Assembly: GCF_019204005.1 (NCBI RefSeq)
Contig: NZ_JAGSPA010000002.1
Location: 1-64,000, forward strand
DNA from: Pacificimonas pallii
Lineage (GTDB): Bacteria > Pseudomonadota > Alphaproteobacteria > Sphingomonadales > Sphingomonadaceae
Direction of reading: 5' to 3'
DNA length: 64,000 bases
The position numbers and the translations under genes are program-made. Position 1 is the stretch's first letter, and each line of letters starts with the position of its first letter. The notes under the pieces were generated by a model. The model saw only the letters and a list, made by a program, of their open reading frames with translations, was not told the DNA's origin and ran no database searches. Positions 55,098 through 64,000 of the stretch are shown here, one piece after another.

Positions 55098-55793
55098 ATG
55101 AAGTGTTCCTTTCTGATTACCGCCGCCGTCACGGCGACGCTTGCCACGGCGGCATCGGCCTTTCCTGTTTTCTGGACGGACTGGCAGCGGAGCAGCGGTA
55201 CCAACGCGCAGTCGAACACGGCGTTTGGCGAAATCAACACCGGCACGGACACGATCGGTGTCAATTATTCGGGCGCGATCTCGTTCTTTCAGGACGGCGT
55301 GAACGGGAATACCACCAACTATTGGACCGAGCCGAACGCAGGCGACCGTCCCTATACAGGCGGCCCGATCGACAATGCCCCTCCCGGAGCGGAAATGATC
55401 GCGCTGAATGTTGCCGGGACGAAGACGCTGACATTCAGTCAGGCGGTCACCGACGTCTATTTCGGCCTGGTCAGCTGGAACGGGAATAGCGGCTCGTTCA
55501 GCGAGCAGATCGATCTGGTCAGCGAAGGCACCGGCTATTGGGGCGGCGGCAACTGGACACTCAATGGCAGCGGCAACGGCTTTGTTGCCTCCGGCGAGCT
55601 TCATGGTGTGCTGCGGATCACCGGCAATTTCACGAGTGTCAGCTTCACGGACGTCGCCAATGAGTTCTGGCACGGCTTCACCGTCGGGGTTGCGGGTGTG
55701 GCGGATCCTGACCCCGTGCCCGCACCTGGTGCGCTTGGCCTTCTGGGCCTTGGGGCGCTTGCCCTTGGCCTGCGTCGTCGCAGCGCGCGCTAG
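55098..55793 (+). CDS. PEP-CTERM-type secreted protein
   Basis: A 231-residue exported protein. The signal peptide ends TAASA-F (about residue 21). The mature domain is beta-rich with aromatic and asparagine residues (NYWTEPNAGDRPYTGG; TDVYFGLVSWNGNSGSF), like DUF and choice-of-anchor domains of surface proteins. The tail reads VPAPGALGLLGLGALALGL, then RRRSAR. The ATG 55098 has CGGAG 8 bases before it. A strong terminator follows. Confidence 0.82.
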   Translation: MKCSFLITAAVTATLATAASAFPVFWTDWQRSSGTNAQSNTAFGEINTGTDTIGVNYSGAISFFQDGVNGNTTNYWTEPNAGDRPYTGGPIDNAPPGAEMIALNVAGTKTLTFSQAVTDVYFGLVSWNGNSGSFSEQIDLVSEGTGYWGGGNWTLNGSGNGFVASGELHGVLRITGNFTSVSFTDVANEFWHGFTVGVAGVADPDPVPAPGALGLLGLGALALGLRRRSAR

Positions 55794-55806
55794 GCAGCCG
55801 GACATG

Positions 55807-55846
55807 ACAGGCGTAGGGTAGCGAGGAGCGGCCCTACGCCTGTTTT
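55807..55846. terminator. Terminator overlapping the convergent MFS stop codon
   Basis: ACAGGCGTAGGG and CCCTACGCCTGT form a perfect 12-bp stem with a 13-base loop and TTTT on the plus side. The right arm covers the stop codon and last codons of the MFS gene at 55834. Confidence 0.85.
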
Positions 55847-57048
55847 CGCGCCTGTCTTTCGACCAGCCTCCTCGACGCCCATGCAAGGACGAGGATGGCC
55901 AGCACGCACCAGCCGCTCATCGCCAGCATCTGCCGGGGGAGCGGCATGCCCGCGTCAATGAGCCAGCCGGTCAGGCCGGGGCCGAGCGCGGTGGAAAATA
56001 CCATGGCGGCCATGATGAGTGCCCGGACACTGCCGAGATGTTTCGTGCCGTAGACCTCTGGCCAGAGCGCGCCAAGGAGCGTCGAGGTAAACCCGTAGCT
56101 GATCCCCATCAGGACCATGAAGAGATAGATGCCCCAGATCGGCGTCAGAAGCCCGACCGCGGCGCTGGCGATGGCCAGCGGCATCAGGAAGAAGGGCAGT
56201 AGGCGGATGGCGCTGAAGCGGTCGATCAGCTGTCCGCAGACGAGCGCGAAGCCGACCGTCGTGGCCGCCATCAGCGGAAAGGCGGCGGCGAAGGCGAGTG
56301 GGTCGTAACCCCTGAGCTGCACCAGATAATCCTGATGGAAGAACACCGTCGTCCCGATGAATGGCGGCGCAAGCACGCCAATGAGGAGCGCGTAGAATAA
56401 CGGATCGCGAATGACCTCGGCGCGGGTCCAGTCCCGCGCCGTACTGATGGGAGCCTCGGCTTCCCCCTCGGGCCGGCGTTCGGCGCTGAGCAGTTTCGTG
56501 ATAATGGGCCACGCAAATATAAGGAGAAGCGCCGCGGCGCCGATCCAGACCGCCTGCCAGCCTAAGGCTGCGGCGATAATGGCGGCGGTGATGGGAAAAA
56601 CCATCTCGCCCGCCTGAAAACCGGGTACGACCAGCGATGTCGCCCGGCCGCGCGCGGCCGCAAACCAGCGGCCGATTTCGGTGAGGGCGATGTGGCTCAT
56701 CATGCCCTGGCCGAAGAGGCGCAGCAGGTAGAGCGCGATCAGCAGCAGCGCGACATGCGGGGACCATGCGAGCAGCAGACACGCCGCGGCGAGGATCGGA
56801 ATGACGAACCGCGCCACCTGCCATCCCGGCATGATATCGAGCGCGCGCCCCAGGAGCGGCAGCGTCGCCGCGCTGCCCAGGGTGGCGACCATGTAAAGCA
56901 GTCCGAACTCACCATCCGTCAGATCAAATTTCGCACGCAGCTCTGCGCCTGACAGACCGATAAAGAAGGTCTGGCCAAAGGACGAAAAAAGCGTGAGCAG
57001 AAACCCGGCACCCAGCCAGCGGGCATTTGCACGGATGAAGGCAAGCAT
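55834..57048 (-). CDS. MFS transporter
   Basis: A 404-residue permease with 12 predicted helices. Family features are SGAELRAKFDLTDGEFGLLY in the first helix pair, GRALDIMPGWQ, and a charged middle loop (AERRPEGEAEAPI). It resembles the oxalate/formate antiporter-like (OFA/MCT) group, but the substrate cannot be named. It converges with the PEP-CTERM gene, and its stop codon lies in a terminator arm. Confidence 0.85.
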   Translation of the reverse strand: MLAFIRANARWLGAGFLLTLFSSFGQTFFIGLSGAELRAKFDLTDGEFGLLYMVATLGSAATLPLLGRALDIMPGWQVARFVIPILAAACLLLAWSPHVALLLIALYLLRLFGQGMMSHIALTEIGRWFAAARGRATSLVVPGFQAGEMVFPITAAIIAAALGWQAVWIGAAALLLIFAWPIITKLLSAERRPEGEAEAPISTARDWTRAEVIRDPLFYALLIGVLAPPFIGTTVFFHQDYLVQLRGYDPLAFAAAFPLMAATTVGFALVCGQLIDRFSAIRLLPFFLMPLAIASAAVGLLTPIWGIYLFMVLMGISYGFTSTLLGALWPEVYGTKHLGSVRALIMAAMVFSTALGPGLTGWLIDAGMPLPRQMLAMSGWCVLAILVLAWASRRLVERQARKQA

Positions 57049-57174
57049 ATCGTCCGTTACGCGGGCGGCGGGGCGGTGGCAATGTGCGTTCCCAGACCTT
57101 TTTCCGATGGCGGGATTGCGCCGCTGACAGCCTATCCGTTTGCACGCCCGGCGGCGTAGCCATAGGTCGTCGGC

Positions 57175-57660
57175 ATGCTATTTCCGCTGATCCTTGCCGC
57201 GGCCTGGTGCCTGACCCTGCTGGCCGGCGGGGCGCTGCTGACGAGCATTGGGGGATGGTATCGCGGCCTGCGCAAGCCGAGCTGGCAGCCGCCCGACTGG
57301 CTGTTCGGTCCGGCCTGGACAATCATTCTGGGGCTTGCGGCGTGGGCGTTTGTTCTCAGCTGGGACGGCGCCGCCCGAGATGGCGAGACGTCATCCCTGA
57401 TCGCGCTTTATCTTGTGAACGCGGCGTTTCATTTTCTGTGGTCACCATTGTTTTTCACGGTGAAACGACCGGATTGGGCACTGGTCGAAGTGCTGTTCCT
57501 GTGGCTATCGGTGCTCTCGCTTTGCGTATTTCTGCGCGACTGGTCGATCATCGCGAGCTGGATGGCCGTGCCCTACCTTGCATGGGTCAGCTTCGCCGCC
57601 CTGCTCAACTGGAAAATCGTCCGGTTGAACGGCCCCTTCGTACATGAAACGCCCGGTTGA
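57175..57660 (+). CDS. TspO/MBR family protein
   Basis: A 161-residue protein with five helices. RKPSWQPPDWLFGPAWTIIL is the family signature, with W and P positions that bind porphyrins, followed by WSPLFFTVKRPDWALVEV. In alphaproteobacteria TspO modulates tetrapyrrole-linked gene control. Divergent from the MFS gene with 126 bases between. The 197 bases after it contain no gene that I can support. Confidence 0.9.
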   Translation: MLFPLILAAAWCLTLLAGGALLTSIGGWYRGLRKPSWQPPDWLFGPAWTIILGLAAWAFVLSWDGAARDGETSSLIALYLVNAAFHFLWSPLFFTVKRPDWALVEVLFLWLSVLSLCVFLRDWSIIASWMAVPYLAWVSFAALLNWKIVRLNGPFVHETPG

Positions 57661-57857
57661 GATAATCCGCCGGGTGCAAGGCACGCTCCTCCGGCACCGC
57701 GGCGATCGTCAAATCGATCATGACGCCAGATCCGTATCGCCCTTGCACGGGTCAAAGGACAGCGCAGCCAAGTGACATGCCCCTGACCGTTGGAAGTATC
57801 CGCTGTATGGATTATGCTTCGCGTAACATGCGGATTTTTGGACGTTGAGGAGACGCG

Positions 57858-58841
57858 ATGCCTTTAGATGAGGAAGCAGCGGTCGATCAGCTGATCGCCA
57901 ACGACCCTGGCAACGTGGCCGCCCTGATCAAGAAAGGAGACCTTCGCACAAGCGCAGGAGATGAGAAGATCGCGAACTCCTTCTACCGGAAGGCGCTTAA
58001 AGTCGCATCAGGCGGGCCGGTATCAAGTGAATTGAAGAGCGAACTTTTGCGGGTGCAGGCGGCTTGTCGGCGCTCGTCGGGGCGGTTCGAGGAATATCTC
58101 GCAGACTCGCTGCGGCAGGCAGGCTTTGGTGATGGACAACGTCCTCCGCGATTTCAGGAATCCATCGAAATACTCTTGGGGCAGCGCCCGGCGGTTTCCT
58201 CGCTACAAAATCCGCGAACCTATTTTTACCCCGGGCTGCCACAACGACGTTATTATGAGCGACATGAATTTCCATGGGCCGCCGAACTTGAACAAAAGGC
58301 GGATATAATCCGGGACGAGCTTCTGCCATCGGTCAAGGATGAGAGGCTGTTTAGGCCCTATCTGTATAGCGATCCTTCCCGCCCGCCCAAGCATGGGATG
58401 GTCGACAATCCTGACTGGAGCAGTCTGACGTTATGGGAAACGGGCGTGCCCGTTCCGGAGACGATCTCGCAATTCCCGAAAACGATCGAGGTGGTTCAAA
58501 AGGCCGACCTGCTACGCATGCCCAAACGAGCGCCCCAGATCATGTTTTCCAAGCTCGCGGCTGGTGCGCGTATCGAACCGCATGTCGGCCTTCTGAACTG
58601 CCGACTGGTTTGCCATCTTCCGCTGATCGTGCCTGACGGTTGCATGTTTCGGGTTGGCGGTGAAGATCGTCAATGGCGAGAAGGGCAACTTCTCGTCTTT
58701 GACGATTCCATCGTGCATGAGGCGTCGAACAACAGTCATCAGGATCGGATCGTCCTGATTTTTGAAATCTGGCGACCGGAGCTCGATGCCGATGAGCGTG
58801 CGGCCGTGACCGCGCTGTTCCATGCCGTCGACACATATTAA
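57858..58841 (+). CDS. Aspartyl/asparaginyl beta-hydroxylase domain protein
   Basis: A 327-residue protein. An N-terminal TPR-like pair of helices (NDPGNVAALIKKGDLRTSAGD) is followed by a cupin Fe(II)/2-oxoglutarate dioxygenase of the Asp_Arg_Hydrox family: GARIEPHVGLLNCRLVCHLPL gives the first iron-binding histidine, RVGGEDRQWREGQLLVFDDS the sheet, and DDSIVHEASNN the second histidine. GAGGAGA precedes the ATG. GC appears a little lower than the neighbours. The target peptide or metabolite is unknown; roles in peptide or lipid hydroxylation are known in the family. Confidence 0.9.
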   Translation: MPLDEEAAVDQLIANDPGNVAALIKKGDLRTSAGDEKIANSFYRKALKVASGGPVSSELKSELLRVQAACRRSSGRFEEYLADSLRQAGFGDGQRPPRFQESIEILLGQRPAVSSLQNPRTYFYPGLPQRRYYERHEFPWAAELEQKADIIRDELLPSVKDERLFRPYLYSDPSRPPKHGMVDNPDWSSLTLWETGVPVPETISQFPKTIEVVQKADLLRMPKRAPQIMFSKLAAGARIEPHVGLLNCRLVCHLPLIVPDGCMFRVGGEDRQWREGQLLVFDDSIVHEASNNSHQDRIVLIFEIWRPELDADERAAVTALFHAVDTY

Positions 58842-58939
58842 TGTGTTCGTGGCCCCGCCGTGCCATTTTTGAAGCCAATTCTGCAAGCGGAATAATCTGT
58901 TACCGTCTCTTCAGGAGCCCGATAATTCGCGGGCGGGAA

Positions 58940-58953
58940 TTGCGCTGGGTCAA
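58940..58953. promoter_or_regulatory. FNR/CRP-type site upstream of the Usp gene
   Basis: TTGCG-CTGG-GTCAA has the 5-4-5 layout of FNR-type boxes (TTGAT-N4-ATCAA), with changes seen in alphaproteobacterial FnrL sites. It lies 98 bases before the universal stress protein start. Confidence 0.4.
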
Positions 58954-59050
58954 GGTGACGCCTGGCCGACGGCGTTAGGGATGCCCTTGTGGCAGTGACC
59001 GCGCAACCGCCGCCGAGACCGTCACCACCGCGTTCCAAAGGAGATGTCCG

Positions 59051-59866
59051 ATGAAAAACATCCTGCTGCACATGAATGACGATCGTGGACTGTCCGCACG
59101 CATGGAGGCAGCGCTCGCGCTTGCGCGTTACCTCGATGCGAAAATGTCCTGCCTGCATACGGCGACCAATCCTGAAGTCGCGCTGGATATCTATACCGGC
59201 GGCATGTTCGCGGTACCGTTGGCGACCGTTCGGCAGAGCGCAGAGGCGGAGTGGAAGACCTTTCGCGACAAATGGGCGGAGAAACTGTCGAAGGAAGACG
59301 TCGTCTGGTCGTGGGACCGTAGCGGCGATGTCCCCGCATCGGGGCTGGCCGAGGCGAGCATCCTGACCGACGTGACGGTCGTCAGCCTGATCAGTGACAG
59401 CCTTTCGGAGCAGACGTCGTCCGGTTTCGTCGCGACGGTCCTCACCAAGGCCGCGGGACCCGTCCTGGCGGTGCCGGAGGCGCTCGACCGGTTCGATCCG
59501 TCGGGTCCGGTGATGATCGCGTGGAACGGCTCGGCGGAGTCCGGCAAGGCGCTGCGCGCATCCCTTCCCTTATTGGAACGCGCCGCGTCCGTCCGCCTGC
59601 TTGCGATCGGGCGGCCGCAATCCGACCGGCTGAGCGGCAGCGACGCGGCAAATTACCTTGGCGATTACGGCATCAAGGCGGAAGTGGTCGAGCGCCCGGA
59701 GACGGGCGAGATCGGCACGCAGATCCTGGCGGCGGCGCGGGAATATGAAGCGTCCCTGCTGGTCATGGGCGGCTATGGCCGGTCACGGCTGGCGGAGACG
59801 CTGCTGGGCGGGGCGACGCGCACGATATTGCGCGACGCCCATTTGCCGGTGCTGTTCAATCACTAG
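59051..59866 (+). CDS. Universal stress protein, tandem UspA domains
   Basis: A 271-residue cytosolic protein. Two Usp domains are present: about 1-140 (ILLHMNDDRGLSARMEAALALA...) and 150-271, ending with LLVMGGYGRSRLAETLLGGATR, which is the ATP-binding G-x2-G-x9-G motif. The first domain lacks that motif. AAAGGAG precedes the ATG. An FNR-like site upstream suggests oxygen control. It converges with the beta-lactamase-like gene, 9 bases apart. Confidence 0.92.
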   Translation: MKNILLHMNDDRGLSARMEAALALARYLDAKMSCLHTATNPEVALDIYTGGMFAVPLATVRQSAEAEWKTFRDKWAEKLSKEDVVWSWDRSGDVPASGLAEASILTDVTVVSLISDSLSEQTSSGFVATVLTKAAGPVLAVPEALDRFDPSGPVMIAWNGSAESGKALRASLPLLERAASVRLLAIGRPQSDRLSGSDAANYLGDYGIKAEVVERPETGEIGTQILAAAREYEASLLVMGGYGRSRLAETLLGGATRTILRDAHLPVLFNH

Positions 59867-59875
59867 AGCGGGCGG

Positions 59876-61390
59876 TCATTCCGGAGCCGCGTCCTTGGGT
59901 CTAAGGTCGCCGATTGGCCGGTGGAAGGCGGGCGCGTCGCTATTGGCGCGAAACAGCGTGACACCCGTGACGGCACCCTGGGCGTCGCGCGTGAACCGCA
60001 GCCTGTTGGGATAATCGGCGATGACGAAGACGTCGTCTCCGACATAGCTCATTTCGCTACGGTCGCGCCCGATGAACTGGGTGAAGAATTCGGATGCGAT
60101 CCACAGCTTCCCCTCGTCCTGCAGGATCTGATAATCAAGATCGAGATTATAAAGCAGCCCGCGATACGATCCCAGAATGGCGGTTCGCAGGTCGGCACCG
60201 AGCGGACGAGGCTGAACCTTGTTCCGGTCGGCCCAGCCCATGGAGACGATGACCTCGCGGCGCAGTGTCGCGAAGATCGGTGCCCTGTTCGGCTGATCGC
60301 CATTCGCCAGCATCACCATGCCATAGCCGCCGTCCATGGCGCCAAGCACATCACCGCCCGTTCCGGTGTTGGACCCGTCGTGACGAAACCAGTCGGTGCC
60401 GCCAAAACCGAACCCGCGGAAAAACGGCATGCTCATGCCGCCGACATATTCCAGCGAGAAAATGTCCGTGAGCGCGCGAGCGGCGGCGGGCGTGATGATG
60501 CTGGTTTCCTCCCCCTTGAGCGCGCGCTGCATGGCGATCGTCCACATGGCCAGATCGGCCGGGGTCGACCACATGCCCGACGCCGATATCTGCGGCGTGA
60601 TCGGCAGTCCCGTGCGGATCACCTGACGGTCCTTGTCGTGGACGAGGGCGGCATCATCCGGGAATCCCGGTGAACCCGGCTGCACCATGGTCGTATGATT
60701 CATACCCAGGGGAGCGAAAATATATGTCGCGGCAAGGTCGGACAGGGCAATGCCAAGATGGTCTTCGAGCGCGCGCTGCACGATGACATAGCCGCCGCCA
60801 CTATATTTCCAGCTGCTGCCCGGTGCGAACAGGAATTCGATCGGCTTGTCATATCGCGGAAGGCGCCCTTCGAGGCTGTCGATCAGCGTTGGAATGGAAT
60901 CGCCCTCATAGAAATCCGCAAAGCCGTGCTGCGACGTTCCGGCCGTATGGGTCAGCAGCTGCCGCCAGGTAACTTGGCGCGCGCCGGGCAGGTCACTTTC
61001 GGGAAGTTGCCAGCTTTTCAAATAATTCGCGATGGGGGCATCGAGATCGATTTTCCCCTCGTCGGCAAGCATGAGACAAAGCAAAGCGGTGACCGGCTTC
61101 GATATCGAGGCGGTGGAGAATGCCGTGGTTTCAAGTACGGGCGCATTGGTCGCGGCCGACTTCACGCCGAAACTGCGAATATCGACGATACGGTAATCAT
61201 CGAATACCGCGAGACTGAGACCTGCCAGATCGCGCTCGGACATTTCCGCCAGGATGGTCGCCGAAAGGGCGTCGAGCCGAGGTTCGTGCGCAGCGATTGG
61301 CTGTGGAGCGGGCAGCTGGCTTCCCTGCAACGGCGCACAGGCGCTCGCCATCAAGCCGAGGGTGATTGCAAAGAGCGGGAGTTTCGGCAT
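59876..61390 (-). CDS. Beta-lactamase-class-C-like serine hydrolase lipoprotein
   Basis: A 504-residue protein with a lipoprotein signal (lipobox ASAC near residue 17). The beta-lactamase/transpeptidase-like domain (about 40-390) has SISK (S-x-x-K nucleophile motif) in TTAFSTASISKPV and YSGGG for the tyrosine motif. An extra C-terminal domain of about 110 residues (from about 390) has a beta layout typical of serine hydrolase esterases. Substrate unknown: esterase or D-aminopeptidase rather than antibiotic resistance. ATG 61390 was chosen for the signal peptide. Confidence 0.85.
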   Translation of the reverse strand: MPKLPLFAITLGLMASACAPLQGSQLPAPQPIAAHEPRLDALSATILAEMSERDLAGLSLAVFDDYRIVDIRSFGVKSAATNAPVLETTAFSTASISKPVTALLCLMLADEGKIDLDAPIANYLKSWQLPESDLPGARQVTWRQLLTHTAGTSQHGFADFYEGDSIPTLIDSLEGRLPRYDKPIEFLFAPGSSWKYSGGGYVIVQRALEDHLGIALSDLAATYIFAPLGMNHTTMVQPGSPGFPDDAALVHDKDRQVIRTGLPITPQISASGMWSTPADLAMWTIAMQRALKGEETSIITPAAARALTDIFSLEYVGGMSMPFFRGFGFGGTDWFRHDGSNTGTGGDVLGAMDGGYGMVMLANGDQPNRAPIFATLRREVIVSMGWADRNKVQPRPLGADLRTAILGSYRGLLYNLDLDYQILQDEGKLWIASEFFTQFIGRDRSEMSYVGDDVFVIADYPNRLRFTRDAQGAVTGVTLFRANSDAPAFHRPIGDLRPKDAAPE

Positions 61391-61540
61391 GATCGTAGCT
61401 TTCCATGAAATCGATGCGCGTGCACATCTTGGTGTATTGCTTTGGTAACACACTTGGCAATGAAGTCAAACGGAGTTGGCTGGCGGAATGTTCGCCGCCG
61501 TCACTGATGTTTTCGTCAGCGCGAAGCGCCGGTTCCGGCC

Positions 61541-61963
61541 CTAGCCGCAAAAGCGCGACCGCAGTTCCATGAGCGCCAGCGCAGCCCTGGCCGCTTCGCC
61601 GCCCTTGTCCTTTTCGCCGCGTTCGGCGCGGATGCGGGCCTGTTCGGAGTTTTCGACCGTCAGGATGCCATTGCCGATGGCGAGGCCGTCGAGGGTGAGG
61701 GCCATGATGGCGCGGGCGCTTTCTCCCGCGACGATTTCAAAGTGCCAGGTCTCGCCGCGGATGACCGTGCCGAGCGCGACATAGGCGTCATATCCGCCGC
61801 TCTGGTCGGCAAGGGCAATGGCGGCGGGGATTTCGAGCGCGCCGGGGACGGTAATGGTCTCGTGCGTGTGACCGGCCGCCTCCACAGCGTGACGCGCGCC
61901 GTCGAGGAGGTGGTCGGCGAACCCCTCGTAAAACCGGGCTTCCACCAGCAGGACATGTGCCAT
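61541..61963 (-). CDS. ribH: 6,7-dimethyl-8-ribityllumazine synthase
   Basis: A 140-residue enzyme. Family features are [30 protein letters not shown] (with the catalytic histidine in this stretch) and [15 protein letters not shown]. It is the last of ribD-ribE-ribH; the start overlaps the ribE stop by one base (TGATG). Confidence 0.95.
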   Translation of the reverse strand: MAHVLLVEARFYEGFADHLLDGARHAVEAAGHTHETITVPGALEIPAAIALADQSGGYDAYVALGTVIRGETWHFEIVAGESARAIMALTLDGLAIGNGILTVENSEQARIRAERGEKDKGGEAARAALALMELRSRFCG

Positions 61964-62571
61964 CACTTCGTCTCCATCAGCTGTTTCATGCGGCCGAGAT
62001 ACCGGGCCATCGTGTCGATTTCGATGTTCACTTCGTCGCCCGTCCCTGCCGCGCCCCATGTGGTTTGCGCGGCGCTGTGCGGAATCAGGTTGAAGCTGAA
62101 GCGCACGCCATCGGCAACATCCTCGACCCTGTTCACGGTCAGCGACGTGCCGTCGAGACAGACCGAGCCCTTCGGTGCGATATAGGCGGCGATGTCGGCG
62201 GGGCCGGCGATCCAGATCTCGTGACTGTCACCGACAGGCGTCATCGAATGGATCGTGCCGACGGCGTCGACATGACCGGTGACGATATGCCCGCCAAGCT
62301 CGTCCCCCAGTTTCAGCGCACGTTCGAGATTAAGGCGTGCGCCCTGCCGCCAGCGCGCGGCGGCGGTCCTCGACAGGCTTTCATCCGAAATATCGACGGC
62401 GAAGCGGCTGGCCTGTTTTGCGACGACGGTCATGCAGGCGCCGGAACAGGCGATGGAGGCACCGATGTCGATACTGTCCAGATCATAGGCCGTATCGATC
62501 CAAAGGCGCAGGTCGCCGCGCTGTTCCGTACTGCTGATCGTGCCGATGTCGGTGATGATGCCGGTAAACAT
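61963..62571 (-). CDS. ribE: Riboflavin synthase alpha subunit
   Basis: A 202-residue enzyme with two lumazine-binding repeats: the first begins FTGIITDIG, the second [22 protein letters not shown]. The C-terminal end [13 protein letters not shown] is typical. ATG 62571 starts at the family M-F-T-G-I. It follows ribD by 49 bases. Symbol ribE follows E. coli usage (ribC in some). Confidence 0.95.
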   Translation of the reverse strand: MFTGIITDIGTISSTEQRGDLRLWIDTAYDLDSIDIGASIACSGACMTVVAKQASRFAVDISDESLSRTAAARWRQGARLNLERALKLGDELGGHIVTGHVDAVGTIHSMTPVGDSHEIWIAGPADIAAYIAPKGSVCLDGTSLTVNRVEDVADGVRFSFNLIPHSAAQTTWGAAGTGDEVNIEIDTMARYLGRMKQLMETK

Positions 62572-62620
62572 GACGGGGTCCCGCTGCTGTGAAGTCTGCT
62601 GCTCTGGAGGTGCGCACTTG

Positions 62621-63625
62621 TCAGATGCGGGCGTAAATTTCCAGCGTATCCGCGCCGAGGCGGCGTGTGGTTCGCAAAGCCCAGCGGCCATGTGCGGCGG
62701 ACAGGTCGGCAAGCCCGATGTCGCCAATGCCGGGCGCGCGGTCGCCGATCAGGATGGGCGCGCGGTAGATGAGAAGGCGGTCGACAAGATCGTCGCGTAT
62801 GAGCGAACCGGCAAGGCCCGCGCCGCCCTCGACAAGGATATCATTGTATGGCTGGCCGAACAGGTCCTGTGCGCTGCGCAGCAGGAGCGGGTCGCGTGCG
62901 GAGATTTTCGCCGTCACCGGAATCTCCCCGAGCGTGGCGGAAATGATGGCGGGGCGCGGGCTGCGGTGCTGAAGCCCCGCAATGCGCACGTCGAGCGCCG
63001 GATCGTCGGCCTCCAATGTGCCGCGCCCGACAAGGATAAGGTCGGATTCCGCGCGGATCAGATGCGCGTGTGTTCGTGCGGCGGGGCCCGTGATCCACTG
63101 GCTCTCACCGCTGGCGAGCGCCGCGCGGCCGTCGATGGACACGGCAAGTTTCAGCGTGATGCGTGGCCGCCCCTCACGCTGGCGAACGAGAAAGCCGGCA
63201 TGTTCGCGGGCGGCGAGTTCGGCGCATAGGCCCTCGACGACCTCGATCCCGGCGGCGCGCAGGCGGGCGAACCCCTTTCCCGCGGTGCGTGGGTCGGGGT
63301 CTTTCAGCGCGGCGATCACGCGCGCGGGCTTTGCCGCGATCAGGAGGTCGGCGCAGGCGGGTCCGCGGCGACTGTCATGCGCGCAGGGTTCCAGCGTAAC
63401 GTAGATGTCGGCACCCCCGGCACGAGATCCGGCGGCGTCGAGGGCAACGGCCTCCGCATGAGGGCGGCCGCCATGCTGGGTCCAGCCGGTGCCCACGGTA
63501 ACGCCGTTCCTAACGATCAGGCAGCCCACGGCGGGATTGGGACTGGTGAGGCCGCGGGCCCGGGCGGCCATGGCGATCGCCGCCCGCATCCGGCGCGGGT
63601 CGGGCAGCGGGCGCGCCGTGCTCAT
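62621..63625 (-). CDS. ribD: Bifunctional diaminohydroxyphosphoribosylaminopyrimidine deaminase / reductase
   Basis: A 334-residue enzyme. The N-terminal zinc deaminase has HAEAVAL and PCAHDSRRGPAC. The C-terminal reductase has KLAVSIDGRAAL, QWITGPAAR and LVGRGTLEADDP. ATG 63625 is 10 bases after the stop of the gene at the window edge. First of the rib genes; no FMN riboswitch is visible upstream, where coding sequence lies directly adjacent. Confidence 0.96.
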   Translation of the reverse strand: MSTARPLPDPRRMRAAIAMAARARGLTSPNPAVGCLIVRNGVTVGTGWTQHGGRPHAEAVALDAAGSRAGGADIYVTLEPCAHDSRRGPACADLLIAAKPARVIAALKDPDPRTAGKGFARLRAAGIEVVEGLCAELAAREHAGFLVRQREGRPRITLKLAVSIDGRAALASGESQWITGPAARTHAHLIRAESDLILVGRGTLEADDPALDVRIAGLQHRSPRPAIISATLGEIPVTAKISARDPLLLRSAQDLFGQPYNDILVEGGAGLAGSLIRDDLVDRLLIYRAPILIGDRAPGIGDIGLADLSAAHGRWALRTTRRLGADTLEIYARI

Positions 63626-63635
63626 ACGGGAATGC

Positions 63636-64000
63636 TCATTCGGGCGGCGTTGTTTCGGGCGGTTTGTCAGCGGCGGCTGACGCGCCGGCAGGGTCCGCCC
63701 CTGTCTCTGCGGGGGCTGCCGATATGCCGGCCATCGCTTCGTCGGCGAGACGCGCGGCAAGGGCCTCTGTGTCTTCGCGCATGCGGCGCTCACCGGCCTG
63801 GACGGCGGCGGCGTCCTCGGCAGTGCGCGTGGCATCCCAGTTCTGGAAATAGACGATTTCCGGCTCTGGCTTCCAATAGCCGTAAATATGTTCGACGAAG
63901 AATAGCGACGCGATGCTGCCGACGGCAGTCAATGCGATGCCAGCGCCAATCCACTGCCGGAGTTCGATGGCGGCAATGGCGTTTCGAAGTGAAGAGAGCA
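63636..64000 (-). CDS. Partial hypothetical membrane protein (cut by window edge)
   Basis: The visible 121 codons are open to the end of the window, so the start is outside. A predicted helix near WIGAGIALTAVGSIASLFF is followed by EHIYGYWKPEPEIVYFQNW, then a helical charged stretch and an alanine/proline-rich acidic C terminus. No ATG lies in the visible part; a TTG at 63932 could give a 98-residue form. It ends 10 bases before ribD and may be co-transcribed. Family unknown. Confidence 0.6.
   Translation of the reverse strand, partial: LSSLRNAIAAIELRQWIGAGIALTAVGSIASLFFVEHIYGYWKPEPEIVYFQNWDATRTAEDAAAVQAGERRMREDTEALAARLADEAMAGISAAPAETGADPAGASAAADKPPETTPPE

Noticed and set aside
57661-57857. 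Minus-strand ATGA junction with two short frames (ending CKGDTDLAS, starting MIDLTIAAVP)
   Set aside because: It looks like a coupled gene border, but neither side extends far or matches a family; it may be a remnant or chance.

Overview
The window looks like chromosome from an alphaproteobacterium, most likely of the order Sphingomonadales. The evidence is high GC with strongly GC-biased third codon positions, a HWE-type histidine kinase beside a lone receiver protein, an EcfG-type stress promoter, alphaproteobacterial assembly factors (ATP12, CBP3, COQ9), a TonB-dependent receptor next to a GPH-type transporter, and several secreted proteins ending in a PEP-CTERM-like tail of the V-P-A-P form. 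No rRNA, tRNA, CRISPR array, insertion sequence or prophage was seen.

Layout. 0.1-1.8 kb: receiver-only regulator and convergent HWE kinase. 1.9-6.7 kb: rarA, a periplasmic GEDH-motif protein, a spondin-like PEP-CTERM protein and an unrecognised cytoplasmic protein. 6.8-9.9 kb: five genes joined by successive 4-nt overlaps (crcB, an RluC-type synthase, HAD phosphatase, small membrane protein, ATP12). 10-14.3 kb: S9 peptidase, pgsA-moaD-moaE and a nitroreductase. 14.4-23.7 kb: an uptake and acyl-CoA metabolism block (AMP-forming ligase, broken SDR gene, TonB receptor, GPH symporter, acyl-CoA dehydrogenase, MATE exporter). 23.7-30.1 kb: SulP transporter, lipoprotein, DUF2855 protein, a PEP-CTERM protein, then a lower-GC stretch with a gene tail and a secreted hypothetical protein. 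30.3-37.7 kb: uvrB, another PEP-CTERM protein, DUF3617, ACT and nuclease-like proteins, a small zinc-finger-like frame coupled to gltX, and a TonB protein. 37.8-43 kb: TetR and thioesterase, a YqaA protein, ccmAB, an FKBP, rpsU and COQ9. 43.1-51 kb: feoAB, ssb, a PEP-CTERM protein, DUF177 and CBP3, bamE and a class A PBP. 51-57.7 kb: proton pyrophosphatase, thiL-nusB, a PEP-CTERM protein, an MFS transporter and TspO. 57.8-64 kb: Asp/Asn hydroxylase-like protein, universal stress protein, beta-lactamase-like lipoprotein, the ribD-ribE-ribH operon and the tail of an unidentified membrane protein.

How parts work together. Housekeeping and envelope genes dominate. Signals beyond routine annotation are: five scattered PEP-CTERM substrates, three with a sigma-54-like -24/-12 element upstream; a near-perfect EcfG promoter before the receiver gene; two remnants of otherwise missing genes (the front of an SDR and the tail of an unknown protein); a 34-bp palindromic repeat present in two copies, one of which forms the end of a PEP-CTERM coding frame; and small proteins easily missed by length filters. 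I did not find a clear candidate for a wholly new multi-gene system.
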